This document shows positions 50,461 through 58,414 of a stretch of DNA of 64,000 nucleotides, one piece after another. The notes beneath the pieces were generated by a model. It was not told where the DNA came from. It worked only from the letters and a program-made list of their open reading frames with translations, and searched no databases. The translations under genes and the position numbers were made by a program. This DNA is from Gemmatimonadota bacterium (GTDB lineage: Bacteria; Gemmatimonadota; Gemmatimonadetes; Gemmatimonadales; Gemmatimonadaceae): assembly GCA_016712265.1 (NCBI GenBank), contig JADJRJ010000030.1, positions 744,001 to 808,000 on the forward strand. Reading direction: 5' to 3'. Position 1 is the first letter of the stretch. Every line of letters starts with the position of its first letter.

Positions 50461-51427
50461 CAAAGACCGCGCGCAGTGCGTCCCCCGACAGCCCGGCGCC
50501 GAGCGCCAGCATCAGGTCGATTCTCGCCTGCTGTGGCCGGCGCGCCCCGGTGAAGATCGCCCCCAGGCGCGCAAGGTGTCGGCCACCGCCCTCATATCCA
50601 TAGGTTTGGCCCACGCGCCCCCGCGGCGCGCGGGAGGCCACCACGACAGGCAGCCCATCCCCCACACATCGCCCGATGGCCTCAGACATGGCCGGCGGCA
50701 CGTTACCGCGTCCCAGCGCCGCCACGACGAGGCCACGCGCGGTCCCTCGCGCCGCATCGACGAGGCGTCCGTCTGCCCCGGAGTACGCGAGGATGATGTC
50801 GACCGGATCCGCCAGCTGCGCGGGGGCCAGCACCGGGGAGGACGGCGGCAGCATGCGACGGAATACGACATCGCCGTCGTCCACCACCCCGACGGGGCCA
50901 AGACCCGGACTCTCGAAGGCGTCGAGCAGGTGGGTGTGCGCCTTGGTCACGTCCAGCGCAGAGAACACACGCCCGTTCAGGACCACGAGCGCGCCATACC
51001 CCCGGGCGTCGGTCGACGCCGCGACCCGCACCGCATCGCTGAGGTTGGCGGGTCCATCCCAGCTCAACTCCGACGCATTGCGCATGGCCCCGGTGAAGAC
51101 GATGGGCTTCTCGGTGTCGATGGAGCGCGTCGCGAGGTACGCCGATTCCTCGATCGTGTCGGTACCGTGGGTCACCACCACGCCATCGATCGCCGGATCC
51201 GAGACCAGCGCCGCCAGGCGATTGCGCAGGGACCACTCGCGGGCCATCGACATGTGGGGGCCGGGAAACCGGCCAAACTCCTCGATGCGCAGGTCGGCCA
51301 CCTCGCGGATCCCACCGGCCGCGGCCAGGATCTCCTCGGCGCCTAACGCTGGCACCGCGCCGCCCGCCCCGGCGTCAAAGCGCATGGAGATGGTCCCCCC
51401 GGTAAAGACCAGGGCCACTACCCGCAC
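50453..51427 (-). CDS. L-asparaginase (classical fold)
   Basis: Hydrolyses L-asparagine to aspartate and ammonia. The 324 residues carry both catalytic threonine motifs, ALVFTGGTISM near residue 10 and VVTHGTDTIEESAYL near 90, plus PIVFTGAMRNASELSWDGPANL and a C-terminal domain with GRGNVPPAM. No signal peptide, so cytosolic. GTG at 51427 overlaps the SDR stop by ten bases; GTG at 51418 is an alternative. The open frame upstream is shadow of the SDR. Confidence 0.92.
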   Translation of the reverse strand: MRVVALVFTGGTISMRFDAGAGGAVPALGAEEILAAAGGIREVADLRIEEFGRFPGPHMSMAREWSLRNRLAALVSDPAIDGVVVTHGTDTIEESAYLATRSIDTEKPIVFTGAMRNASELSWDGPANLSDAVRVAASTDARGYGALVVLNGRVFSALDVTKAHTHLLDAFESPGLGPVGVVDDGDVVFRRMLPPSSPVLAPAQLADPVDIILAYSGADGRLVDAARGTARGLVVAALGRGNVPPAMSEAIGRCVGDGLPVVVASRAPRGRVGQTYGYEGGGRHLARLGAIFTGARRPQQARIDLMLALGAGLSGDALRAVFDG

Positions 51428-52173
51428 AGCACACTCCCGCCATTCACGTTGACAATCTCGCCCGTGACGTGACGCGCCTGCGCGGCACAGAGGCACACGA
51501 TCGGAAACGCAATGTCCTCCGCCGTGGCGATCCGCCCGACCGGAATGGCCGCGGCGATGCGCGCGCGCCCCTCGCCGGCAAACGGCGCCTCGCACATCTC
51601 GGTGTCCACCCACCCCGGTGCCACGCTGTTGACCGTGATCCCGCGAGACGCCACCTCGACGGCCAGCGACTTCACGAACGCAATCATCGCGCCCTTGCTG
51701 GCGCCGTAGTCCGCGTGCATCGCCTCGCCACGCTGGCCCGCCGTGCTGCTGACGAGCACGACGCGACCGCCATCGCCCATATGCCGCAACGCCGCACGCG
51801 TGGAAAAAAACATCCCGTCGACGTTCTCCCGCATCGTCTGCGACCACCGCGCATCGGCCATGGCGCTGATCGGCACCTCCTCCACCGGCCAGATCCCCGC
51901 ATTGCCCACGAAAATGTCGATCCCGCCCCACGCCGTGGCCACCGCGTCCACCGCCCCAGCGACCGCGGCACCGTCCGACAACTCCGCCGCGACCGACATC
52001 GCGCGACGTCCCGCGGCGCGCACCGTCGCCACCATCGCCTCGGCGTCCGCCGCGCGGCTCCGATAGTGGACGGCCACATCCGCCCCACACGCCGCCAGGA
52101 GGCGCGACACCGCGCCGCCGATCCCGCGCGAGCCCCCGGTCACCAGCGCCCGTCGTCCCGTCAAGTCGATCAC
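51418..52173 (-). CDS. Short-chain dehydrogenase/reductase
   Basis: NAD(P)-dependent oxidoreductase of 251 residues with the classical SDR layout: ALVTGGSRGIGGAVSRLL (9-26), VGNAGIW near 90, catalytic serine in VLVSSTAGQ and YGASKGAM (Tyr and Lys near 155-159), then TVNSVAPGWVDTEM and the C-terminal GEIVNVNGGSVL. It resembles FabG, but with no fatty-acid genes nearby the substrate is open. GTG start overlapping the isomerase gene (GTGA). Confidence 0.88.
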   Translation of the reverse strand: MIDLTGRRALVTGGSRGIGGAVSRLLAACGADVAVHYRSRAADAEAMVATVRAAGRRAMSVAAELSDGAAVAGAVDAVATAWGGIDIFVGNAGIWPVEEVPISAMADARWSQTMRENVDGMFFSTRAALRHMGDGGRVVLVSSTAGQRGEAMHADYGASKGAMIAFVKSLAVEVASRGITVNSVAPGWVDTEMCEAPFAGEGRARIAAAIPVGRIATAEDIAFPIVCLCAAQARHVTGEIVNVNGGSVLCG

Positions 52174-52745
52174 GTCAGGTCCCCCTCGAGGAGTTCACAA
52201 ATAACATGCTGCAGGTGCAGGTGGAGTTCCTGCGCCCGGTCGGTGCGCGCCGTGGGGATCCGCACGCACACCGTCGCCAGCGCACGCAGCTGCCCGCCGT
52301 CCTGCGCGGTCCACGCGATCACGGGCAGCCCCGCCGCCCGCGCCACGGTCGCGGCCCGCAACACATTCGGCGAGTTGCCGCTCGTGGAATGCACCACCAC
52401 GACGTCACCCGGGCGACCTAACGCCTCGACCTGTCGCGCGAAGATCTCGTCGAACCCGAGGTCGTTCCCGGCCGCCGTAAGCAGCGAGGTGTCAGTCGTG
52501 AGCGCCAACGCGGCCAGGGGACGCCGGTTCTTCATGTATCGCACCACGTACTCGGTCGCGAGGTGCTGTGCATCGGCCGCGGAACCGCCGTTGCCACAGA
52601 ACAGGAGCTTGCCGCCCGACCGCAGCGCCGTGCGCATCAACCCGGCCGCAGCCAGGACATCGTCCAGGCAGCCAGTCGAGGCGCTCGCCACCGCAGACAA
52701 ATCGCCCAGACGCGTCCGCACGAGGGTCTCGGCGTCCATGGTCAC
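52170..52745 (-). CDS. gmhA: SIS-domain phosphoheptose isomerase, GmhA-like
   Basis: Converts sedoheptulose 7-phosphate to D-glycero-D-manno-heptose 7-phosphate. The 191 residues contain the GmhA motifs LLFCGNGGSAADAQHLATEYVVRY (48-71), LTTDTSLLTAAGNDLGFDEIFARQ and VVHSTSGNSPNVLRA, with a C-terminal EHLHLQH-like helix that supplies active-site residues. GTG at 52745 overlaps the phosphatase stop; ATG at 52739 is an alternative. A DiaA-type regulatory SIS protein is a less likely reading. Confidence 0.85.
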   Translation of the reverse strand: MTMDAETLVRTRLGDLSAVASASTGCLDDVLAAAGLMRTALRSGGKLLFCGNGGSAADAQHLATEYVVRYMKNRRPLAALALTTDTSLLTAAGNDLGFDEIFARQVEALGRPGDVVVVHSTSGNSPNVLRAATVARAAGLPVIAWTAQDGGQLRALATVCVRIPTARTDRAQELHLHLQHVICELLEGDLT

Positions 52746-53503
52746 CCCCCCCTCCCCACGGTGAAGAGTTCGCGGAGCCGATCCCAGATCGACTTGTGTT
52801 CGTGCAGGGGCGGGACCCCTTCCAACATCTCGTCATCCAGCACGTGCCGCGGATTGTGCTCCATGAGGATGTGGGCGTGCCGGTCACCTCCAACTTCGTG
52901 CAGCCACAGGCGCACGGTGGCGAGCGCACGCGCATCGCCGTGGTTGTCACTCGCCAGGATATCCAGCAACCCGCTCGCGAGCGCCTTGCGCGCGAAGTCT
53001 CCCTTACGACCGGCCGCCAGGAGGAGCAGGGCGTCGCCCTGGATCACCACGCCAATGTCCCGCCAGATGTGCAAGCGGTCGATGCTGATCCCCTGGTAGC
53101 GCTCGGGATGCGCAATCACCGGCACCACGCCGCTCGCACGCAGCTGCATCAGGTCATCGGTGGAGTGCTGTCCCAATGGCTCACGCGGAAATTCCACCAA
53201 CACCGCCTTCGAGTCCCCGAGGGCCAGCCGCGGATCGGTCAGGTCGGCCCCGGGTTTGTCCAGCATGATCTCGAAGCCCTTGTGCAGCCGGAGTCCCGGC
53301 GGCGCCTTGGCACGGAGCTCCGTCAGCAGCGCGGCGTACGCATCAAAGGGCGCCTCGCCGGCTCGCGACGCATCCAGGTGCGGCGTGCAGGCCACGTCGG
53401 TCACCCCTTCGGCTCGCATGCGCTCCATCACGCGGAGCGAATTCTCCATGGTCCGCGACCCGTCGTCGACGCCAGGCAGGAGGTGCGTATGCAGATCGAT
53501 CAC
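52742..53503 (-). CDS. CpsB/CapC-type PHP-domain tyrosine phosphatase
   Basis: Metal-dependent protein tyrosine phosphatase of the PHP superfamily, typically controlling exopolysaccharide synthesis. The 253 residues show the metal ligands in order: MIDLHTHLLPGVDDGS (1-16), VACTPH, VEFPRE, VIAHPERY and LASDNHGD near the C-terminus. No matching tyrosine kinase or capsule cluster lies in the window. GTG start overlapping the upstream short gene, and GTGA into the isomerase gene. Confidence 0.9.
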   Translation of the reverse strand: MIDLHTHLLPGVDDGSRTMENSLRVMERMRAEGVTDVACTPHLDASRAGEAPFDAYAALLTELRAKAPPGLRLHKGFEIMLDKPGADLTDPRLALGDSKAVLVEFPREPLGQHSTDDLMQLRASGVVPVIAHPERYQGISIDRLHIWRDIGVVIQGDALLLLAAGRKGDFARKALASGLLDILASDNHGDARALATVRLWLHEVGGDRHAHILMEHNPRHVLDDEMLEGVPPLHEHKSIWDRLRELFTVGRGG

Positions 53504-53799
53504 GGAGGAGGCACCATGGAGGACAGGGTCGCCATCACATCACCGCAGCGCGGGTCAAAATCTTCCGGATTGTCGGCCAGCAGCAGCAAGGCATGAGTGA
53601 CGAGGGCATCGGCGGCAAGCAAGTCCAGCGCTGCTCCCCGCCTCCCACCCTCGGGCCCCAACAGCGGGGTCGTGAGGGTGACCGCGGCTTGCACCAGGTC
53701 CACCGGTGCCGGACGCCCCTGCGCCGCGAGCGCCGTGGCAACGCGGTCCCGCAGGTGCACCGGGACCGACTCGGCCCACGCCGGCCGCGCGTCCGTCAT
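53500..53799 (-). CDS. Short protein of unknown function after alaS
   Basis: 99 residues, no recognised family, mostly helical and acidic, with a hydrophobic centre (RRGAALDLLAADALVTHALLLLADNP) and no signal peptide. ATGA overlap with the alaS stop and a GTGA overlap with the phosphatase gene place it in one transcript. It could be a small partner or linker protein; nothing in the sequence defines a role. Confidence 0.7.
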   Translation of the reverse strand: MTDARPAWAESVPVHLRDRVATALAAQGRPAPVDLVQAAVTLTTPLLGPEGGRRGAALDLLAADALVTHALLLLADNPEDFDPRCGDVMATLSSMVPPP

Positions 53800-56519
53800 G
53801 CGCCCAACAGCCCGCGCACCACGCCCTCGAGCCGCCCGAGCGCCTCAGGCAGTCGAGACCCATCGGGCACCCCCGCCTGTGCCAGGTGGGGCTTCCCTCC
53901 CCCACGCCCACCAATGGCGGACGCGAGGTCCTTCACGATGACATCCGCACGGGCACCGCGATCCCGCGCGTCATCGGTCGCCACCACCAGGAGGCTCGAC
54001 TTCCCATCCGCCAACGTGGCGGCCAGGGCGGCGACGCCCGACCCCATCTGTTCCCGCAGGGCATCGCCGAGTGCCTGGAGGACCTTGGCATCCTCGACGA
54101 CGACCGCTTCCGCGATCACCTTGAGCCCCCCCACGTCGCGCGCGCGGGCCAACATCTCGCGCACCTGGTCACCGCCGCCTCGGAGCGCTTCGTCCAACCG
54201 CTTTTCCAGGGTCTTTCGTTCCTCGAGCAGCCCCTGAACCTTGCGCACCACGGTAGCACCATTCGCCTTGAGCAAGTCGCTCACCTCGTGCAGCGTGCGG
54301 TCGCGCTCCGCCAGCAACCCAAACGCTCCCTTGCCGGTCACGGCCTCGAGGCGACGGACCCCCGCGGCGACCCCGGTCTCGGAGACCACCTTGAACAGTC
54401 CGATCTGGCCGGTGTTGCGCACATGCGTTCCGCCACACAACTCGACGGACAGCCCGGGGATGCTCACGACGCGCACCACGTCCCCGTACTTCTCGCCGAA
54501 CAGGGCCATCGCCCCCGCCGCCACCGCTTCCTGGTACGGGCGCTCGTCCGTCCGCACGTCCACGGACGCCCAGATCCCTTCGTTGACCTGCTGTTCGATG
54601 CGGGCCAATACCTCGGCCTTGATCGGTCCATGGTGGGTGAAGTCGAACCGAAGCCGATCCGGGGCGACCAGTGACCCGGCCTGGTGCACGTGGTCGCCGA
54701 GGGCGTCCCGGAGCGCCGCGTGCAGCAGGTGCGTCGCCGTGTGATTGCGCTCGGTGTCATGTCGCCGCGTCGTCGGCACGATGGCCGTAGCGGGGCCAAA
54801 CGATATCGTGCCGGTCAGAGCCCCGATCGCAGCGGTCCGTCCCTCGAACTTGCGGACATCCTCAACCGTGACCGACCACCCCGAACCACGAATCTCCCCG
54901 TGATCGGAGACCTGGCCACCGGACTCCGCGTAGAACGGCGTTTCGCGCAACATCACCGCGACGCGCCCATCGTCGAGGTGTCGGACCGCCGTCACCTGCG
55001 TGTCGATCGACGTCGTCGCGTACCCGACAAATGACGGCATGCCTGCGCCGACGGTCGACTGGGCCCCGGTGGCCGTTTCCCACGTCCACTCCGTCGCCGA
55101 CCCGGCATCCACGCCCAGCTTGCGCGACTTGCGCTCCTCCTGACTCTGCGTGCGCTGGGCCGCCAGCGCCGTCTCAAACCCGGCCACGTCCACGCTGTAC
55201 CCGCGCTCCCGGGCCATCAGTTCCGTCAGGTCCAACGGGAACCCAAACGTGTCGTACAGGCGAAAGGCGTCGTCCCCGGCAATCGTCCCGGTGCCACCGG
55301 CAGGCGCCAGCTCGTCAAACCGCCGCATCCCTCCCTCGATCGTCGCGAGGAACCGCTCCTCCTCCGCACGCGTCGTCTCGGTGATATGGGACGCACGCTG
55401 CGTCAGTTCGGGATACACATCCGACATCGTCTCGATGACCCGCTGCACCACGTGCACCAGGGTGGGCTCGCGCCGGCCGAGCAGCCACGCGTGGCGCACC
55501 GCACGACGCAGGATGCGCCGAAGGACGTACCCGCGCCCCTCGTTCGACGGAAAGACCCCGTCCGCCAAGAGAAAGGCGACCGCCCGCGCGTGATCCGCGA
55601 TGACCCGGTACGAAGCCTCCCGATCGCTGGCCGTCGCCGACCGCCCATCATACGGGCGCCCGACCACCTCCTCGATGCGCGCGATCAACGGGGCGAAGAC
55701 GTCCGCATGAAAATTGTTCGTCACGCCTTGCAGGGCGGCCGCAATACGCTCCAGACCAGCCCCCGTGTCCACCGACGGCTTGGGCAGCGGCACGAGCGTG
55801 CCATCGGCCTGCTTGTCGAACTGCATGAACACCAGGTTCCAGATCTCCAGGAAACGTCCCGCCTCCCCGCCCTCGACGAACGCCGCTTCCGAAAACTCCT
55901 CGCGGGTCAGGTCGGTCCACTCGCCGGTCGCCCCCTCGGGAAAGCGCCAATCGCGAGCCAGGTGGGCGAGGTCCACGTAGATCTCGGAACACGGCCCGCA
56001 CGGGCCGGTGTCCGCCATCTGCCAGAAGTTGTCCTTCTCCCCCAGGCCGTAGATGCGGGAATCCGGAAGCCCGGCCACCTCGCGCCACAGCACGCGCGCC
56101 TCGTCATCCTCGCGAAACACCGACACGCGCAGGTGTTGGGGGTCCATCCCCAGCCCACCCTCGGCAACGGGTCCCGTCACCCAGTCCCACGCAAACCGGA
56201 TGGCGTCACGCTTGAAGTAGTCCCCGAACGAGAAGTTGCCGAGCATCTCGAAGAACGTGTGGTGCCGCGCCGTGTGCCCCACCTGCTCGAGATCGTTATG
56301 CTTGCCGCCGGCCCGCACGCACTTCTGCGAGGTCGTCGCCCGTCGCCCATGGGCCGGCTGCTCCATCCCCAGAAAGACCTTCTTGAACTGGACCATGCCG
56401 GCGTTGGTGAACAACAACGTCGGGTCGTCGCCCGGAACGAGCGACGAACTGGGGAGCACGGCGTGCCCGTGGCGACGGAAGTACTCCAGGAATCGGGTGC
56501 GGATCTCGGAAGCGCGCAT
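53796..56519 (-). CDS. alaS: Alanine-tRNA ligase
   Basis: Charges tRNA-Ala and edits misacylated Ser/Gly. From ATG at 56519 it has 907 residues. Catalytic domain: RTRFLEYFRRHGHAVLPSSSLVPGDDPTLLFTNAGMVQFK; editing domain zinc site HTATHLLHAAL and CGGTHVRNTGQIG; C-terminal DHHA1-like domain GGRGGGKPHLAQAGVPDGSRL. The open frame upstream of 56519 is the short divergent promoter region shared with ctaA. Confidence 0.97.
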   Translation of the reverse strand: MRASEIRTRFLEYFRRHGHAVLPSSSLVPGDDPTLLFTNAGMVQFKKVFLGMEQPAHGRRATTSQKCVRAGGKHNDLEQVGHTARHHTFFEMLGNFSFGDYFKRDAIRFAWDWVTGPVAEGGLGMDPQHLRVSVFREDDEARVLWREVAGLPDSRIYGLGEKDNFWQMADTGPCGPCSEIYVDLAHLARDWRFPEGATGEWTDLTREEFSEAAFVEGGEAGRFLEIWNLVFMQFDKQADGTLVPLPKPSVDTGAGLERIAAALQGVTNNFHADVFAPLIARIEEVVGRPYDGRSATASDREASYRVIADHARAVAFLLADGVFPSNEGRGYVLRRILRRAVRHAWLLGRREPTLVHVVQRVIETMSDVYPELTQRASHITETTRAEEERFLATIEGGMRRFDELAPAGGTGTIAGDDAFRLYDTFGFPLDLTELMARERGYSVDVAGFETALAAQRTQSQEERKSRKLGVDAGSATEWTWETATGAQSTVGAGMPSFVGYATTSIDTQVTAVRHLDDGRVAVMLRETPFYAESGGQVSDHGEIRGSGWSVTVEDVRKFEGRTAAIGALTGTISFGPATAIVPTTRRHDTERNHTATHLLHAALRDALGDHVHQAGSLVAPDRLRFDFTHHGPIKAEVLARIEQQVNEGIWASVDVRTDERPYQEAVAAGAMALFGEKYGDVVRVVSIPGLSVELCGGTHVRNTGQIGLFKVVSETGVAAGVRRLEAVTGKGAFGLLAERDRTLHEVSDLLKANGATVVRKVQGLLEERKTLEKRLDEALRGGGDQVREMLARARDVGGLKVIAEAVVVEDAKVLQALGDALREQMGSGVAALAATLADGKSSLLVVATDDARDRGARADVIVKDLASAIGGRGGGKPHLAQAGVPDGSRLPEALGRLEGVVRGLLGA

Positions 56520-56596
56520 GAGGGCCAAATATAGCCGCGCCTGTGCACTGATGGCGCGGTGTATCTTGTGTAAGCGCAACGCCATCCGACCCTGCG

Positions 56597-57610
56597 ATGC
56601 CCCCGGCCCCCCCGTTCATCACCGCCTCCCACGCCGCGTTCCTCCGCCGCTGGATGCTGGCAAGCGCCGCCGTCGTCGTGCTCACCCTTGTCATCGGGGG
56701 CACAACTCGCCTCACCGAGAGCGGACTCTCCATCACCGAGTGGAAGCCGGTGTCCGGGGTGCTCCCTCCGCTCACACGCGAGGCATGGGAGGCCGCGTTC
56801 ACCGCCTATCAGCAAATTCCAGAGGCGCAGACCGTTCACCGCGGCATCTCCCTCGAGGCGTTCAAGTCGCTCTTCTGGTGGGAATGGGCGCACCGCATCG
56901 TGGCACGACTCGCGGGGTTGGTCATGGCGCTGCCGTTCCTCTGGCTCCTCGCCCGTCGGCAGGTTCCCGCGGGGTGGATGACCCGGCTGGCCGCGCTTCC
57001 CATTCTCACCGGTGCGCAGGGGGCCCTCGGGTGGTACATGGTGAGCAGCGGTCTCTCGCAACGCACCGACGTCAGCCAGTACCGCCTGGTGGCTCACCTC
57101 GGTCTCGCCCTGTTGATCTATGCAATCGCCATTTGGACGTGGCTGGACCTGCGTTCGGGACAGCGACCAGGACAACTCAACCGGATGGGAACCCTCGTCG
57201 CCGCCCTGGCCGCGGCGACCATCCTCAGCGGGGGCTTCGTCGCCGGCCTCGACGCAGGCCACATTTTCAACACGTTCCCGCTCATGGGCGACGGGATGGT
57301 CCCGCCCGGCTACTCACAGTTGACCCCGATGTGGCGCAACTGGTTTGAGAACCCGGCCGCCGTGCAATTCAACCATCGCGTTCTGGCCACCGTCACCCTG
57401 TTCGCCGCCCTCCTGGCGTGGTGGCAAGGACGCGCGCAAGGCACCAAGGTCATGGCAGTCGCGGCCCTTGGGCAGGTGGCGCTCGGCATCACGACCCTGC
57501 TCATGCAGGTGCCGATCCCTATAGCCGCACTGCACCAATTGGGAGCAGTCGTGCTACTTACCGCAGCGCTTCGGGCGGCGCATCCGGCAACGGGTCACTC
57601 GTCGCGCTGA
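56597..57610 (+). CDS. ctaA: Heme A synthase (COX15/CtaA)
   Basis: Oxidises heme O to heme A for cytochrome c oxidase. Eight membrane helices are predicted from hydrophobicity. The four conserved heme-ligand histidines are seen in WWEWAHRIVARLAG, YRLVAHLGLALL, VQFNHRVLATVT and IAALHQLGAVVLL. The IGGTTRLTESGLSITEWKPVSGVLPP opening and 337 residues match the COX15 branch of proteobacteria and mitochondria. Divergent from alaS; its end overlaps convergent recX by 16 bases. It implies aerobic respiration with an aa3-type oxidase. Confidence 0.95.
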   Translation: MPPAPPFITASHAAFLRRWMLASAAVVVLTLVIGGTTRLTESGLSITEWKPVSGVLPPLTREAWEAAFTAYQQIPEAQTVHRGISLEAFKSLFWWEWAHRIVARLAGLVMALPFLWLLARRQVPAGWMTRLAALPILTGAQGALGWYMVSSGLSQRTDVSQYRLVAHLGLALLIYAIAIWTWLDLRSGQRPGQLNRMGTLVAALAAATILSGGFVAGLDAGHIFNTFPLMGDGMVPPGYSQLTPMWRNWFENPAAVQFNHRVLATVTLFAALLAWWQGRAQGTKVMAVAALGQVALGITTLLMQVPIPIAALHQLGAVVLLTAALRAAHPATGHSSR

Positions 57611-58284
57611 CTGCCCCGGAGCACTTGGTCCAACACGCGCCTCACGACGTCGGAGGAGAAGCCGCGGCGCGCGAGGAACGCGTGAAGTCGACGGCGCCGT
57701 ACCGCCTGATCAAGCCGGCCCAGGGACCTCAGGCGGCGTTCGGCGATCACTCGGGCGGCCTCGGTCTCGTCGACGCCATCGAAGACTTCACGGGCCGCCT
57801 CGTCCGCAAGGCGGGAGTCGATCCCCTTCCGGGCTAGGACCTGCGATACCCGTCGGCGCGACATCCCGCTTGAGCCTGCACGGCCCTGGGCTACCGCTAA
57901 GGCGAAGGCGGCGTCATTGACGAGGCCGAGTTCCTGCAGCTGCTCGACGACGGCGTTGGCGTCTGTCGCGACGGCACCCCGGCGCCGGAGTGCGGTACGT
58001 AGATCGCGCGCGGACCTCGCGCGCAGGGCGAGGAGGGCGACTGCCTTGTCGAAGACCCGAAGGCGACTCACAGCTTGCGAGAGGCCGGCTGCCTCCGACG
58101 GGGTGAGCAACTTGCCCGCAGCGAGCTGATACTCCGCGATCAGGGCAGCCGAGACCGTCGCGGCGGACTCCCCCACCCGGATCTCAAAGCGAGCCCCGGA
58201 ACTGTCGATCGCGCGCAGCCCGGCCACTATCCCGGCGCTCGGAACGAGGGTGCCGTCTGGCGGGGGGGCGAGGTCTCGCTTCAC
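57595..58284 (-). CDS. recX: Regulatory protein RecX
   Basis: Modulates RecA filaments. The 229 residues show repeated three-helix modules: LLALRARSARDLRTALRRRGA, VVEQLQELGLVNDAAFALAVAQGRA, SRRRVSQVLARKGID and RRRRLHAFLARRGFSSDVVRRVLDQ. An N-terminal extension of about 60 residues precedes the core. GTG start, 130 bases after recA, with a long-range inverted repeat in between. Confidence 0.9.
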   Translation of the reverse strand: MKRDLAPPPDGTLVPSAGIVAGLRAIDSSGARFEIRVGESAATVSAALIAEYQLAAGKLLTPSEAAGLSQAVSRLRVFDKAVALLALRARSARDLRTALRRRGAVATDANAVVEQLQELGLVNDAAFALAVAQGRAGSSGMSRRRVSQVLARKGIDSRLADEAAREVFDGVDETEAARVIAERRLRSLGRLDQAVRRRRLHAFLARRGFSSDVVRRVLDQVLRGSQRDE

Positions 58285-58308
58285 AGTCGGGTCTCAGGGT
58301 AAACGGAA

Positions 58309-58383
58309 GGGGCCGGAGAGAAGCCCTTTGAGCAATGCGGGGTACCGGGCCCCAACATCCTCAGAGAACAACCCTCCGGCCCC
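58309..58383. repeat. Inverted repeat between recA and recX
   Basis: GGGGCCGGAG (58309-58318) and CTCCGGCCCC (58374-58383) are perfect 10-bp complements enclosing 55 bases, which include a GGGG/CCCC hairpin around 58340-58353. Read on the minus strand it could slow transcription and lower recX relative to recA. No T tract follows, so a classical terminator is doubtful. Confidence 0.5.
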
Positions 58384-58414
58384 GAGATTTCCGTGGGAAC
58401 GGACCTACAGAACG

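Larger units (their letters stand above)
428..51348. repeat. Recurrent octamer CGTTAGGC/GCCTAACG (22 copies)
   Basis: Exact copies start at 428, 1173, 1944, 7326, 9691, 11694, 14430, 17960, 22243, 23498, 24425, 28008, 28752, 29973, 31510, 32390, 34188, 35350, 40296, 48108, 49048 and 51341. Nearly all are inside genes, usually as the codon pair TTA-GGC (Leu-Gly), but also as CCT-AAC (Pro-Asn) in dxs twice and in the unknown gene at 48623, and as stop codons of rex, rsmA and coaD. None was seen after 51.4 kb. Counts were made by eye. Confidence 0.8.

Noticed and set aside
50461..52090. A 545-codon frame giving asparaginase a long N-terminus
   Set aside because: The extra 220 codons are shadow of the SDR gene in another frame and glycine/arginine-rich; the asparaginase core starts at FTGGTIS.
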